Part shown: positions 52,565-61,712 of the stretch, piece by piece
Layout of the letters: every line of letters begins with the position of its first letter
Position numbering within the stretch: the first letter of the stretch is position 1
Assembly (NCBI GenBank): GCA_951813255.1
Contig: OX638353.1
Coordinates: 1,488,001-1,552,000, forward strand
DNA from: an uncultured Dehalococcoidia bacterium
Lineage (GTDB): Bacteria; Chloroflexota; Dehalococcoidia; Lucifugimonadales; JAAXIE01
Direction: 5' to 3'
Length of the DNA stretch: 64,000 nucleotides
The notes under the pieces: model-generated
Told to the model about the DNA's origin: nothing
The model's database searches: none
The model's input: the letters and a program-made list of their open reading frames with translations, nothing else
Translations under genes and position numbers: made by a program

Positions 52565-53296
52565 CTAGCTAGCCAAAGGCCAGATATCCGCAAGTGTGAT
52601 GTCAGATGTTCGGATCCCTTGCCTTTGTTTCGGTGACCATACTTGAACAACATTTTTAGGTCCAACAGGGAGGGCAATCGTAAACGCGTTCTCAAAAACG
52701 GTCCCATGCCTGCCGCCTATTATCATACGATTCTCATAATGGGCTACTACTACTTCAGGATCGATTGACGCCAAATCACAGAGAGCCACTCGACGATCTT
52801 GGTCTTCGGAATCCCACGCTGCTTCAGCGTAACGGAGACTTTTCGGGCCAAATAGAGTTCCTATCATCCCTCTGGCTCTCACAGGGTCACCATATTGAAA
52901 TGCTGTGTACAGGAAATCTTTGCCGTCGACCACAACTTCTTCAAGTGGGGCATCAAACTCGATGAGAATCGGGGCATCGCTGCCTGAATGGCGGTTATGA
53001 TGCCATGCGTAGTAGGCAGCTCCTTCGAGCGTTCCGCAGGCGCATACGGCGGGACGCTCGCCACCTTCCGGTCTAGTGTCTGAGGTAGACAGGTCAACCT
53101 TATTAGCCAGAGCGTCAATGGATAAGCCCCCTATTTGTTCCGTGCGCCAGAACCATGGCCCTTCTGTGAGCCCGTTTTCCCATATCGCTGACATAGTGTC
53201 GTCTAGAGTAGGGGAAGGGACAGCGATTCCGCGATATAAACGCAACGTTTTGCGGCCATTGTCATTTACGAGCTTCACTTGATACCCACTTTTCAA
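52565..53296 (-). CDS. Orphan protein, possibly ADP-ribosyltransferase-like
   Basis: I do not recognise this 243-residue protein. It has no signal or membrane segment. Its N-terminal strand LRLYRGIAVPS followed by WFWRTEQIG, then ACGTLEGAAYYAWHHN, then APILIEFDAPLEEVVVDG, is reminiscent of the split beta-sheet order of ADP-ribosyltransferase-like folds (Arg on strand 1, small-residue turn, helix), but the acidic catalytic residue is not clear. The DNA looks less GC-rich than its neighbours, the gene stands alone, and both flanks are unrelated catabolic genes, so acquisition by transfer is likely. The function call is a guess from shape only. Confidence 0.6.
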   Translation of the reverse strand: MKSGYQVKLVNDNGRKTLRLYRGIAVPSPTLDDTMSAIWENGLTEGPWFWRTEQIGGLSIDALANKVDLSTSDTRPEGGERPAVCACGTLEGAAYYAWHHNRHSGSDAPILIEFDAPLEEVVVDGKDFLYTAFQYGDPVRARGMIGTLFGPKSLRYAEAAWDSEDQDRRVALCDLASIDPEVVVAHYENRMIIGGRHGTVFENAFTIALPVGPKNVVQVWSPKQRQGIRTSDITLADIWPLAS

Positions 53297-53374
53297 TCAG
53301 ATGCCCAGGGGGGCATCAAATCGCCATACCCTCCCAATCCTTCGCCGAAGGCCGGAACCCAACTCTGAAGCGCT

Positions 53375-55024
53375 TCACCCCGAAAAGTTCCGCGTAGCAC
53401 CCGGCGGAATCAACTGATAAGGCGGCGCCAGCCTAGGCGTCACCATCTCCACCACCGTCGGCCTCCCGCCCGCAATCGCATCCCGGATTGCACCCGGCAG
53501 GTCTTCCGTCCGCTCCACTCGCATTCCCCTCGCACCAAAGCTCTCCGCCAGCTTTATAAAGTCAGGGTTGTGCAACTCAGTCCCAACCACCCTGCCTTGG
53601 AACCGCGAAGACTGGTCAGCAAAAGATGCCCCAAACACCCCATTGTTGAAGATCACAGCCACCACATTGATGCCATACTGCACACAGGTTGCTAGCTCCG
53701 ATGCCGCATACATGAACCCGCCATCTCCGCACATCGCCACCACTGGCCGGTCCGGGTTCCCCACCTTTGCCCCTAAGGCCGTGGGAAACGCATACCCCAA
53801 CGTCCCCATATACGATGGGGTGATGAAGCTACGGGGCTCATCCATCGGCAGGCACACGTTGGCCCAAGCCGCCATGATTGTCACCCCAGCAATCACTATC
53901 CCATCCTCCGGCACACCGGCCCGCACCGCATCCACCAACGCAAGCTGCTCCGGCGCGACCTCCCTGATCCGGTCCCGTGCCCGCTTCCTCACCTCGTCCA
54001 GTTCCCCTTGATTCCACTCGCCTACAGGCCCACCGCCTCCCAGAGCCGCCGCCAAAGATGCCAACCCCACTCGCGCATCCGATGCTATGGCCACCGTGTC
54101 AGCATCCCCACGCGGAGACTTGGTTGGGTCGATGTTCAGGTCGATAACTGTCTGGCCGGAGCCTGGGATAGCGTTGCCCGGATACGCCAAGCGCATCCCC
54201 ACCGCCAGAATCACATCGGCCTGCGGCACCACGTCCACCGCAGCGCCCCAACCATACCCGGAAGTGCCCAGGGACAAAGGGTGACTGTCCGGCAGGCTCG
54301 CCTTCCCTTCAGCCGTTGTCATCACCGGCGCATTCAATCTCTCCGCTAACTGACGCAACTCCTCCCACGCCCCCGACTGATGCACTCCTCCTCCACACCA
54401 GATCAGCGGACGCTTGGCCCCTGCCAGCAGTTCAGCCGCCCTGCGCACCAGATTCTCCGGAGGCGCGGGATATGGGTAGGGTTCTGGCTCAATGAGATGA
54501 ATGTCGTCCGACGCGCCCAGCACATCAGGAGGAATCTCAATCTCCACAGGCCGTGGCCGCCCCGTGGACAGTTGACGCATCCCCTCATGTACAGCTGAAG
54601 GCACTTCCGCCGCAGCCAGCACCCGGCTGTTCCACTTCGTCACCGGCTTCATATACTCAAGCTGGTCGTCGATATCATGTAGGGCTCCTATGTCCTGCCC
54701 AATGGCGGAACTGGCCACCTGCCCCGCGATCATCATCACCGGCGACGACGCAGCGTATGCCGTCGCCATCCCCGCCCCAGCGTTGTAAGTCCCTGGCCCA
54801 GGCACCACAAGCGCCACGCCCGGCTTGCCCGTAGTACGCGCATACCCATCAGCCGCAAAAGTGGCAGTCTGCTCATGCCTCACAGTGATGACCCGCACCT
54901 CGTCCACATCGAAAAACCCGTCATAGATATGCATGATCTGCACACCCGGCAACCCAAACACCACATCCACCCCCTCCGCCCTCAAAGCCCTCACCACCGC
55001 CTGACCACCAGTCATCACCGCCAT
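53375..55024 (-). CDS. Thiamine-diphosphate-dependent enzyme (acetolactate synthase-like)
   Basis: This 549-residue TPP enzyme has the catalytic Glu in RHEQTATFAADGYAR, a central domain, and the diphosphate-binding GDGGFMYAASELATCVQYG...NN motif in the C-terminal domain. SPVMMIAGQ and GPGTYNAGAG are typical of acetolactate synthase and benzoylformate decarboxylase relatives. There is no small regulatory subunit gene nearby. It is only distantly similar to the TPP enzyme at 11796, so the two probably act on different 2-oxo or 2-hydroxy acids. It is a single gene on the minus strand between two unrelated genes. Confidence 0.9.
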   Translation of the reverse strand: MAVMTGGQAVVRALRAEGVDVVFGLPGVQIMHIYDGFFDVDEVRVITVRHEQTATFAADGYARTTGKPGVALVVPGPGTYNAGAGMATAYAASSPVMMIAGQVASSAIGQDIGALHDIDDQLEYMKPVTKWNSRVLAAAEVPSAVHEGMRQLSTGRPRPVEIEIPPDVLGASDDIHLIEPEPYPYPAPPENLVRRAAELLAGAKRPLIWCGGGVHQSGAWEELRQLAERLNAPVMTTAEGKASLPDSHPLSLGTSGYGWGAAVDVVPQADVILAVGMRLAYPGNAIPGSGQTVIDLNIDPTKSPRGDADTVAIASDARVGLASLAAALGGGGPVGEWNQGELDEVRKRARDRIREVAPEQLALVDAVRAGVPEDGIVIAGVTIMAAWANVCLPMDEPRSFITPSYMGTLGYAFPTALGAKVGNPDRPVVAMCGDGGFMYAASELATCVQYGINVVAVIFNNGVFGASFADQSSRFQGRVVGTELHNPDFIKLAESFGARGMRVERTEDLPGAIRDAIAGGRPTVVEMVTPRLAPPYQLIPPGATRNFSG

Positions 55025-55105
55025 TTCTGCCTCCTCTTAGTGGCCCAGCCACCATAGTCCACTGTCGCACGATTATTGGTTGGCTCTAATGAGGTGTCAA
55101 CTCAA

Positions 55106-57976
55106 CTAAGTGGTTGTTGCATCATCTTCAGAATCCCGCGCCGCCCCCACAATCTCACTTGGTATCTCAAACCCTATGCCATACTCGCCCATCCCGCCCC
55201 CGAACACCAGCCGGCACCCTCGGCGCAGTCGTATCTGTTCCTCATAACTCTCTATCTGATGTGTCTCTTCATCTATGGTCATGGAGGTATTGGCCACGCG
55301 CTCGGTCAAGGGACTCGAAGTCTTGATTACAATCTTGCCACCCGAACGACTGACAACGGAGATGTTCTTGTCGTTCCCCAAGGCTAGGATGGAGGTGAGG
55401 ATGGTGAATGGGTTCGGATGCGTGGGCGCCCAGTAGGTCGCATCGAAGATCTCACGTCCATCCGTCTCCTTCCATTTTCCCCTTGATTCCTCCCAGTGTT
55501 CAGACCCATCCAAGATCAGGTAATGCTTCTCCCCTTCGCGGTACCTGATCGAACCAGCAGAAATGCCCTCTATGTCACCCACTTCGTACACCCCAGGCCC
55601 CACCGGATTGGGGCCACAGGTGCCCCTCCATTCACCACTTACTTGGAACCGCACCGACTCCGCCTCTTCAAGGACACGTGCGGCTTGCCGAACTGCTTCA
55701 TGCACCTCGCGGTATGGGCTCAGCGGTTGCGGGTCCAGCAGGTCTTCATTCAGAACGATTACATCCCGCACGTCGCTTATGCTCATGCCGGCCTTAATCA
55801 GTGGGTGCGAGTGGAGCCTGATCATCTCCTCGTCAATCACCGACAGACCGTGGTCTGTGGCCAAGCGGGTATCGAAGGCCTGTCGGTGTCCAATGGGTAC
55901 CATCACATGCAGCATCTCGTGGAGGACAACCGCCCGGACGAACTCGAAGGTCACATGGGGGGACTCCTGTTGCCACACCCCGGCGATACCGCTTGTGACA
56001 CGGTGATCATGGACTGACCAGCTGGCGCAACCGGCCGCGTCCTCGCAGTGGGGCCATCCCAGCTCAAGGGCTGTGGACCTCGGCACTCCGAAATACGCCT
56101 TTACGTCGGCTTCCTCTTCCGACTCCACCAGTTCAAATTCAAGGCCCAACAATGGAGTCAATTCCCGCAGCACAGCCAGGGAAATGGCGAGGTAGTCGGC
56201 GCTGCCGGTTCTCCATAGCCTCACCGGCCTATCAATCTCCCACTTATCTATCGTCTCCTGCTTCCAACCGCCACATCCATCCCTGTGCCCCGGCCGGTCG
56301 CTATAACACTCCCACACGTACCGGTCCACCCCCAAAATACGCTCGGGCACCTCTAGTTGAATCCCTTCCTCCTCTCCGACGACCGACACTTCCAAAATGG
56401 TGCCCATGGGCGCGCTGAGTGCCAAGGAACCTTCAGCAGGGCCAAACCCATCCTCCAAATCAACGGTCAGGTCCCCGCCACAGTCATCTATCGCCTCCTC
56501 ACCCTGCTTGCAGACTACCTTGATGGCCTGACTATCCAAGACCTGCTCGTAACCCTCGTTTCGCAGCGAACCCGTGAAATCCACCTGAGCCATGCCATTA
56601 GACCAGTAACCCGTCACATCGGCTTGGGCCTGCAAAGCAAGCGCTACCGCGGGCTTGGAAGGCACGGTGATCAACGCATCCCCCACATTGGAATCTCCCC
56701 ACTGATAGCCATCATCATTGGCCCCACCGAAGATAGCCACAGCACTCTCCCCTTGGGGCACCGCGAGCACCAACAACGCTACGCTGCTCTCGCTTGGCGG
56801 TATCGATTCCATTTGGACAGTGTGCGTACACCCCTCAGGGATGACCGCAGGGCACACAACCCCAACCTCTATCGGTCCGCTCGGAGCTACCCCTTGGTTT
56901 GCCACCCGTATACTCGCCTCAACCACACCATCGCCATCGTTCTCGTACCCGACCGTCTCCGATGACTCCAGGAGGACGCTGAGATGAACGTACTCCACTT
57001 CAAGCGAGGCCTCCACCTGATTATTCTCCAGAACCGTCTCCGGATTCCCCGCCTCCACAGCAACTATCGCTTGGTACAACCCGGTCGGCATATCGAGAGG
57101 GAGGCTGACATCGTACGCATCGCCTGGAACGACCGTTTCCAGGGTGGCATCGCGCCTTTGCATTGGTGCCCCATCATCGCCATCCGACGCGGTAGCAATT
57201 TCCACACTCACAATCACATCCCGGCCCGGAACCTCCCCTTCATTCGTTACCTCCACCAAGATCTCAATCGATCCATCAGCCACGACGTTATGTTGTACCG
57301 ACTCGATCGCGATGTCCGGCACCCTAGCGTCAAACTCCGTTACCTGTTCTACGTCGGCGACTCTTACTACGACGGTCTGTATCTTGGGTTCCAGCTCCAA
57401 CTCGACGCTGAAGCCCACGGGTTGATCCTCCCTAGGACGCATCAGGTTCTGCACTATCTCAGGTTCGCTTCCCTCAACCCACAGAGACACAGGGACCGTC
57501 TCTGGTCCACCAAGGCCGCCAACGTTAAGCACCGCCCACGACACCTGCCCTGTAAGGGCACCGCGTTCTCCATCCAATAGCTCGACTGCCAAGTCCTGAA
57601 TCAAATACACGGCGGGCTCAGGAGGAGGCAATGGAGTCCCCGTCGGAGTAGTCATGGGCGTCCCCTCCGGAGACCGCGTTGCCGCTGGCCTGGGCGTCTG
57701 CTCTGGAGGAGGAGTCGGCGTTGAGGAGGCGATGAGAGAAGGGGCAGAAGTCTCCTCAGGTTTGACATCAGATGTGACTTGAAGAGTCGGCGTAAGCCGC
57801 GATCTCGGCGTCGACCCAACGCTCGCTAACGTCGGTTGAGGCGCCTCTGTCTCAGCGGACCCGAAGTCACAACCCACTGCAGCCGAGGCGACGACCAACA
57901 ATCCACACGCGATTGCGCCTAGACCACTCCTTCGCCACTCCTCCCACAGTCCGGTTGCCAAACAGCCAACAAACAC
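55106..57976 (-). CDS. Large surface lipoprotein with CARDB-like domains and an HExxH metalloprotease motif
   Basis: This 956-residue protein has an N-terminal lipoprotein signal (GLLVVASAAVGCDFG, Cys36), a Pro/Thr-rich linker (residues 45-118), and two or three CARDB-like beta-sandwich domains (about 120-430, with VTNEGEVPGRDVIVSVE and VANQGVAPSGPIEV). A metalloprotease-like region contains HEMLH at 686-690 followed by VMVPIGHR and, later, acidic residues. The C-terminal region of about 180 residues (RFQVSGEWRG, HYLILDGSEHW) resembles LppX/LolA-type lipid-binding domains. It is probably an outer-face hydrolase or binding protein. The start is uncertain: GTG 57976 or TTG 57961; both leave the signal intact. 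Confidence 0.75.
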   Translation of the reverse strand: MFVGCLATGLWEEWRRSGLGAIACGLLVVASAAVGCDFGSAETEAPQPTLASVGSTPRSRLTPTLQVTSDVKPEETSAPSLIASSTPTPPPEQTPRPAATRSPEGTPMTTPTGTPLPPPEPAVYLIQDLAVELLDGERGALTGQVSWAVLNVGGLGGPETVPVSLWVEGSEPEIVQNLMRPREDQPVGFSVELELEPKIQTVVVRVADVEQVTEFDARVPDIAIESVQHNVVADGSIEILVEVTNEGEVPGRDVIVSVEIATASDGDDGAPMQRRDATLETVVPGDAYDVSLPLDMPTGLYQAIVAVEAGNPETVLENNQVEASLEVEYVHLSVLLESSETVGYENDGDGVVEASIRVANQGVAPSGPIEVGVVCPAVIPEGCTHTVQMESIPPSESSVALLVLAVPQGESAVAIFGGANDDGYQWGDSNVGDALITVPSKPAVALALQAQADVTGYWSNGMAQVDFTGSLRNEGYEQVLDSQAIKVVCKQGEEAIDDCGGDLTVDLEDGFGPAEGSLALSAPMGTILEVSVVGEEEGIQLEVPERILGVDRYVWECYSDRPGHRDGCGGWKQETIDKWEIDRPVRLWRTGSADYLAISLAVLRELTPLLGLEFELVESEEEADVKAYFGVPRSTALELGWPHCEDAAGCASWSVHDHRVTSGIAGVWQQESPHVTFEFVRAVVLHEMLHVMVPIGHRQAFDTRLATDHGLSVIDEEMIRLHSHPLIKAGMSISDVRDVIVLNEDLLDPQPLSPYREVHEAVRQAARVLEEAESVRFQVSGEWRGTCGPNPVGPGVYEVGDIEGISAGSIRYREGEKHYLILDGSEHWEESRGKWKETDGREIFDATYWAPTHPNPFTILTSILALGNDKNISVVSRSGGKIVIKTSSPLTERVANTSMTIDEETHQIESYEEQIRLRRGCRLVFGGGMGEYGIGFEIPSEIVGAARDSEDDATTT

Positions 57977-58059
57977 CGGCCCGGCCTCCTCCGCAACCGT
58001 AACTCGGCTCTCCGGCCAACCGAAGTTGGACTACCTCTCGCGCGCTGCTGCCTTCCTGC

Positions 58060-58440
58060 TCACCCCACCACTGCCCTCAGCCCCTCATCAAAAGTCTTGA
58101 CCTCATGCACACCACGCCGCCGACAGCTAGCCAGATGGCAGAGGTCGCGTGCACTCAGGGACGGATACCGATCATGAAGCTGGCGCGCGAGCATGACATC
58201 ATCTGCGTCCAGTGGCCATACTTCAATACCGTATGCTGACGTCAGAAATAGTGCTGCTTCCAGAGTCTCCAACCTAGCCACTCGCAGGTAGGCATGCATT
58301 AGCTCCTGTAGTACCTCTGCTGACGTGCACAAAGTAGTGCCGTCTTCATGCGCTTGGCGAAAGAAGTCCCGCGCTGGAGTCCGCAACAGATGTGGCCCCC
58401 CAACAGCGTACATGAAGACATTGGCATCGACGAATATCAT
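58060..58440 (-). CDS. PIN-domain toxin (VapC-like)
   Basis: This 126-residue PIN-domain ribonuclease begins MIFVDANVFMYAVGG with catalytic Asp5, has the central acidic residue in SAEVLQELMHAY, and conserved ARDLCHLASCRRRG followed by KTFDEGL near the C-terminus. VapC toxins cleave tRNA or rRNA and are held inactive by the paired antitoxin. The ATG overlaps the antitoxin stop by 4 bases, the standard arrangement. The pair is next to a tRNA-Leu gene and integrase, a typical location for mobile toxin-antitoxin modules. Confidence 0.9.
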   Translation of the reverse strand: MIFVDANVFMYAVGGPHLLRTPARDFFRQAHEDGTTLCTSAEVLQELMHAYLRVARLETLEAALFLTSAYGIEVWPLDADDVMLARQLHDRYPSLSARDLCHLASCRRRGVHEVKTFDEGLRAVVG

Positions 58441-58712
58441 GCTTTCGGCAAGCCGGACAATCGAGATTCCTCAATCGTCCTTAGGTGCTCATGCCAATCA
58501 GGTTCCGGGGTATTGCCTTCTCGCTCGTCGCACCGCCTGAAAAACTCCCGCAAGTCCTCCACAGACTCAAACCGCGTCACGTGTCGCTGCCTTTCAAAGC
58601 GTTCGTCAGCTGCCGCCCGCAGCCAAGCACTGAACGTCATTCCCTCTCGTCGGGCTTGATGCACGTAGCGTTCCCGGTCCGCATCCGGTATCACCAACTG
58701 TACGCGTGCCAT
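58437..58712 (-). CDS. Antitoxin (ribbon-helix-helix type) of the PIN toxin
   Basis: This 91-residue protein starts MARVQLVIPDADRERYVHQ, a ribbon strand followed by helices (GMTFSAWLRAAADERFERQ) characteristic of ribbon-helix-helix DNA-binding antitoxins. The charged C-terminal half (REFFRRCDEREGNTPEPDW) would bind the toxin. It directly precedes the VapC-like gene with a 4-base overlap. A perfect 11-base inverted repeat 21 bases upstream is its likely operator, so the pair should be autoregulated. Confidence 0.85.
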   Translation of the reverse strand: MARVQLVIPDADRERYVHQARREGMTFSAWLRAAADERFERQRHVTRFESVEDLREFFRRCDEREGNTPEPDWHEHLRTIEESRLSGLPKA

Positions 58713-58732
58713 GTCTGACCATTCCTATTCTG

Positions 58733-58757
58733 CAATGTGTAAGGATCTTACACATTG
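58733..58757 (-). promoter_or_regulatory. Palindromic operator of the toxin-antitoxin operon
   Basis: CAATGTGTAAG-GAT-CTTACACATTG is a perfect 11-base inverted repeat with a 3-base centre, located 21 bases upstream of the antitoxin start. Its position fits repression by a dimeric ribbon-helix-helix antitoxin. I infer the function from position; the symmetry is direct observation. Confidence 0.75.
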
Positions 58758-58824
58758 TGGACATCGCCCATCAAGTGCGTCTGGACCACTAACCCCAAGG
58801 GGTCTCAAGGCCTACGAATGCAGG

Positions 58825-58830
58825 TATAAT
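58825..58830 (+). promoter_or_regulatory. -10 box of the tRNA-Leu gene
   Basis: TATAAT ends 10 bases before the 5' end of tRNA-Leu, the expected distance. The -35 region is weak. Confidence 0.5.
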
Positions 58831-58840
58831 GAGCCCCTGC

Positions 58841-58926
58841 GCCGAAGTGGCGGAACGGTAGACGCGACGGTCTCAAACACCGTTGGGGGCAACCCCGTCC
58901 CGGTTCGAATCCGGGCTTCGGCACCA
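58841..58926 (+). tRNA. tRNA-Leu (anticodon CAA)
   Basis: The sequence folds by eye as a class II tRNA. GCCGAAG pairs with CTTCGGC, the anticodon stem ACGGT/ACCGT encloses CTCAAAC (anticodon CAA), the long variable arm is TGGGGGCAACCCCGT, and the T-arm is CCGGTTCGAATCCGG. The encoded CCA end is present at 58924-58926. It is 87 bases upstream of a P4-type integrase in the same direction, which makes its 3' end the likely integration site. Confidence 0.96.
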
Positions 58927-59013
58927 AGCATATCTGTCCAGTGAGTGCCATACTGTCCTTTTTACCACATAATATATAGGTAATTCGGTGCCCAAACGCC
59001 TTGACTCTGTGCC

Positions 59014-60267
59014 ATGCCGTACCGCATAATGCCACTGAATCCCACTGTTGATGTGGTAAAAAGAGGTGGAAAACTGGGCAGTCTGAGCGCGACAAAGGTA
59101 AAGACCCTCAAGGAAGCAGGCCGGTACGGAGACGGAGACGGCCTCTACCTTGTTGTTTCCCCGAACGGCAGCCGGTCCTGGGTGCAGCGCATTGTTGCTG
59201 ATGGTAGTCGGCGCGACGTGGGTCTAGGCGGGTATCCTACCGTGGGTCTTGCTGTGGCCCGCCAGTTGGCAGCAGACAACCGGCAGCGCGTACAGGCTGG
59301 AAGGCTGCCACTGTCTGCTCTAGGCCGGCGCAAGGCTGCTACCTCGGCCCGCGCTCCCAAGGCGTCCAAGCCCACTTTCGAGGCTGAGGCTCGGGCCTTC
59401 CACGCCGAGAACACTGGGGCGCGGTGGACCAATCCCAAGAACGTGCGAGCATGGCTACAGCGTGCCGAAAAGTACCTATTCCCATCGTTCGGGGCCAAGG
59501 CGATAGACGCCGTGACCGGCGCGGACGTGCTTGACGTGCTGGCCCCTCTACAGACCACCAAGCCGGAAACGGCCATGCGCCTACGAGTGATTACCCGGCA
59601 GGTGTTCGCAAGGGCGCAAGCCCGTGGCCTCGTGAACGTCAACCCTGCCGGAGAGGGAATCAACGGCGGCCTACCACCACGGCCCGCAGCTTCACACATG
59701 GTAGCCCTCCACTACTCCCAAGTAGCCGATGCCCTGAGAGCCGTGGAGTCCAGCGATGCCTACTTGGGCACTCGCCTAGCCTTCAAGTTCATGGTGCTGA
59801 CCGCCACAAGGGGTGCTGAAGCACGGGGCGCGTTGTGGTCTGAGGTAGACTTTGAGGCTGCGGTCTGGACCATGCCAGCTGAGCGCATGAAACAGAGCCG
59901 CGCTCACGTTGTGCCACTATCCGCCCAGGCCCTGGCGGTGCTGGAACAGACCAAGGGCCTCGCGGGTGACTCGCCTTACGTCTTTCCCGGCACTCACATG
60001 GGCAAGCACATATCGGATAACACCTTTGGCAAGCTGGCCCGCCAGTTGGCCCTTGGCTGCAATCCGCACGGCTTCCGGTCTAGTTTCCGCGATTGGGCCG
60101 CAGAGTGTTCTAGCGCGAGTTGGGCAGCAGTTGAATTGAGTCTGGCCCACAGCGTCGGCTCGAATGTGGAACGGGCCTACTTTCGTAGCGACTTACTGGG
60201 CCAGCGGCGCGACTTGATGCAAGCGTGGGCCGACTACCTAGGCCAGCGGTCGATCACTCATCACTAG
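59014..60267 (+). CDS. P4-type tyrosine recombinase/integrase
   Basis: This 417-residue integrase has the DUF4102-type N-terminal domain (ATKVKTLKEAGRYGDGDGLYLVV, WVQRIVADGSRRDVGLGGYP), a core-binding domain, and the tyrosine recombinase catalytic set: Arg in TATRGAEARGALW, His and Arg in NPHGFRSSFRDW, His in LAHSVGS, and the nucleophile Tyr in VERAYFRSD. It would integrate an element into the adjacent tRNA-Leu. No strong SD is present and several starts are possible (59014, 59029). The gene appears intact while sequence beyond it is decayed, so this may be a relic island whose right end is lost. Confidence 0.92.
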   Translation: MPYRIMPLNPTVDVVKRGGKLGSLSATKVKTLKEAGRYGDGDGLYLVVSPNGSRSWVQRIVADGSRRDVGLGGYPTVGLAVARQLAADNRQRVQAGRLPLSALGRRKAATSARAPKASKPTFEAEARAFHAENTGARWTNPKNVRAWLQRAEKYLFPSFGAKAIDAVTGADVLDVLAPLQTTKPETAMRLRVITRQVFARAQARGLVNVNPAGEGINGGLPPRPAASHMVALHYSQVADALRAVESSDAYLGTRLAFKFMVLTATRGAEARGALWSEVDFEAAVWTMPAERMKQSRAHVVPLSAQALAVLEQTKGLAGDSPYVFPGTHMGKHISDNTFGKLARQLALGCNPHGFRSSFRDWAAECSSASWAAVELSLAHSVGSNVERAYFRSDLLGQRRDLMQAWADYLGQRSITHH

Positions 60268-60440
60268 GTCGTGAATGCGCTGCGCCCTTTGTGGTGGTGG
60301 CGCTTTGGTGGTGACATACGTTTTCACCAGCCCACACTTCTTGCAGTGCTGGACCCGCTCGTCGCTGCCGGTGGCGGCAGCACCCAATGATGCGGCGGCC
60401 ATGGATAAGGCACTTGAGCCGACCCCTTCTGCCAGCGCTT

Positions 60441-60668
60441 CTACGAAGGCCCTCCAACCTGAACGAGGCCCAGCACCTTGTAGCGAACGCCGCCATCTTG
60501 GATGTAGTCGCCGGTCTGGACGTCGGTCGTTGACCTGAAGCGGTAGCCCGTGCGGTCCGTCGACACTGGGCCTCCGGCGACGCTGACCACCTCGTCACGG
60601 AGCCGCACGTCGCGCCTAGGCGCCCACGCTTGCTGCCTCGTGGTGGTGTCGGCCTGAGGGCGTGAGCG
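60441..60668 (-). pseudogene. Phage structural protein fragment (head-tail adaptor-like)
   Basis: The minus strand encodes, without a start codon, RRDVRLRDEVVSVAGG...YRFRSTTDVQTGDYIQDGG followed by VRYKVLGLVQ, then stop. The TTDVQTGDYI..GG.RY.VLG arrangement resembles small phage head-closure or minor capsid proteins. It lacks a start and is flanked by stops, so it reads as a fragment left by a decayed prophage or satellite. Low certainty on identity. Confidence 0.4.
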
Positions 60669-60760
60669 CTAGGAGGTATCGAGCCACGCCCGGCGCTGAG
60701 CGCTGCACGGTCTCGCGCTCCGGCGTCACCAGCGGTCAAGGGCTGGCGTGGTCTCTTCTA

Positions 60761-61083
60761 TTACCACACCTCACTCGACACACTGCCATCATCGGTCAGC
60801 GTGGCCGTCAACTCTTCCCCCACTACAGGCATGCTGGAATCCAGACTCACCACCCCAGGCTTGCCTATCGTCTGGGTGCCCGCACACTCGTAGCGCTCCT
60901 CCCACCACCGACCGGATCCTCATAGCCCACGATCACTCGTAGCAGCTTGCCCTCGTCCGTTAAGGCTGGAGTGTAGGCCGAGGTAGTAGCGTCAGGAATC
61001 TCGCTCCAAGTCGGCGTACCCACACTCGGTGAACTCTCCCACTGCCCCGAAACCCGATTTTTGTAGCTATGATTGGTGTTCAC
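60761..61083 (-). pseudogene. Frameshifted fragment of an Ig-like-repeat surface protein
   Basis: One frame reads SGQWESSPSVGTPTWSEIPD then ATTSAYTPALTDEGKLLRV then YEDPVGGGRSATSV and stops. After a frameshift near 60890 the next frame continues KPGVVSLDSSMPVVGEELTA then TLTDDGSVSSEVW. The W..I..A....YTP...D.GK.LR..V.Y.D pattern is typical of repeated Ig-like domains of large exported bacterial proteins. It is clearly a broken piece. Confidence 0.55.
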
Positions 61084-61182
61084 ACCATCTCGTTACCACT
61101 TTTGCTATCACAAGCGTGTCTCACCCTAGCGCGACCGTTTTCTGCCTCCCCTAACCCGATAATTATTTGTGAGGCGTGACAC

Positions 61183-61260
61183 TTGAACTGGCTCTTCTTG
61201 CTGTTGGGTTTGGGCATCTTCGCGCTCTTGCTCATATACAACAAGCGTGTCCAGGGCTAG
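61183..61260 (+). CDS. Possible 25-residue membrane peptide
   Basis: TTG 61183, preceded by GTGAGG, would encode MNWLFLLLGLGIFALLLIYN plus KRVQG: a single hydrophobic helix with a basic end. This is a plausible small membrane protein but short enough to arise by chance in decayed DNA. Confidence 0.25.
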   Translation: MNWLFLLLGLGIFALLLIYNKRVQG

Positions 61261-61712
61261 GGTAGGAGGTTCGATAGAACTCTCTATGGACGACTACCGT
61301 GCGGCGTGGCGAGCCGTCTGCTTGCCAGTCTTGGTGATGCAAATCCCGCACGCCGTCCACGGGGACGGCTCGACCGTCGGAAACGCCGGAGGCTCTATTC
61401 GCCCAAGCTCGGCGCTCAATTCCTCAATTGTGCGCTCGCCGACCTGCGGCCCGACCACTGCCCTGTCCTAGTTGACGGCCGTCTTCCATCTGTGCCATGC
61501 GGTTCTTCTCGTCATTGCCGGATTTCAAGTCGCCCTGCCCTCGTGGGTCCTTTTATGCAGCGGACCGGATGAAGAAGCCTGGGAGAGACTTCCATGCAGT
61601 TCCCTCGGGGCGATGCATGAAGGCACTCTCCCGCGACCTCCGGTACCGATCTACACCCAGCCTGAATGGTTGCGCAACTCCTTGGCTGGTACGCGAACAT
61701 GCATGAGTCGAC

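Noticed and set aside
60254..60739. 161-residue minus-strand open frame beyond the integrase
   Set aside because: Composition is low-complexity Arg/Ala/Gly; a different frame in the same place gives recognisable phage-like sequence instead.
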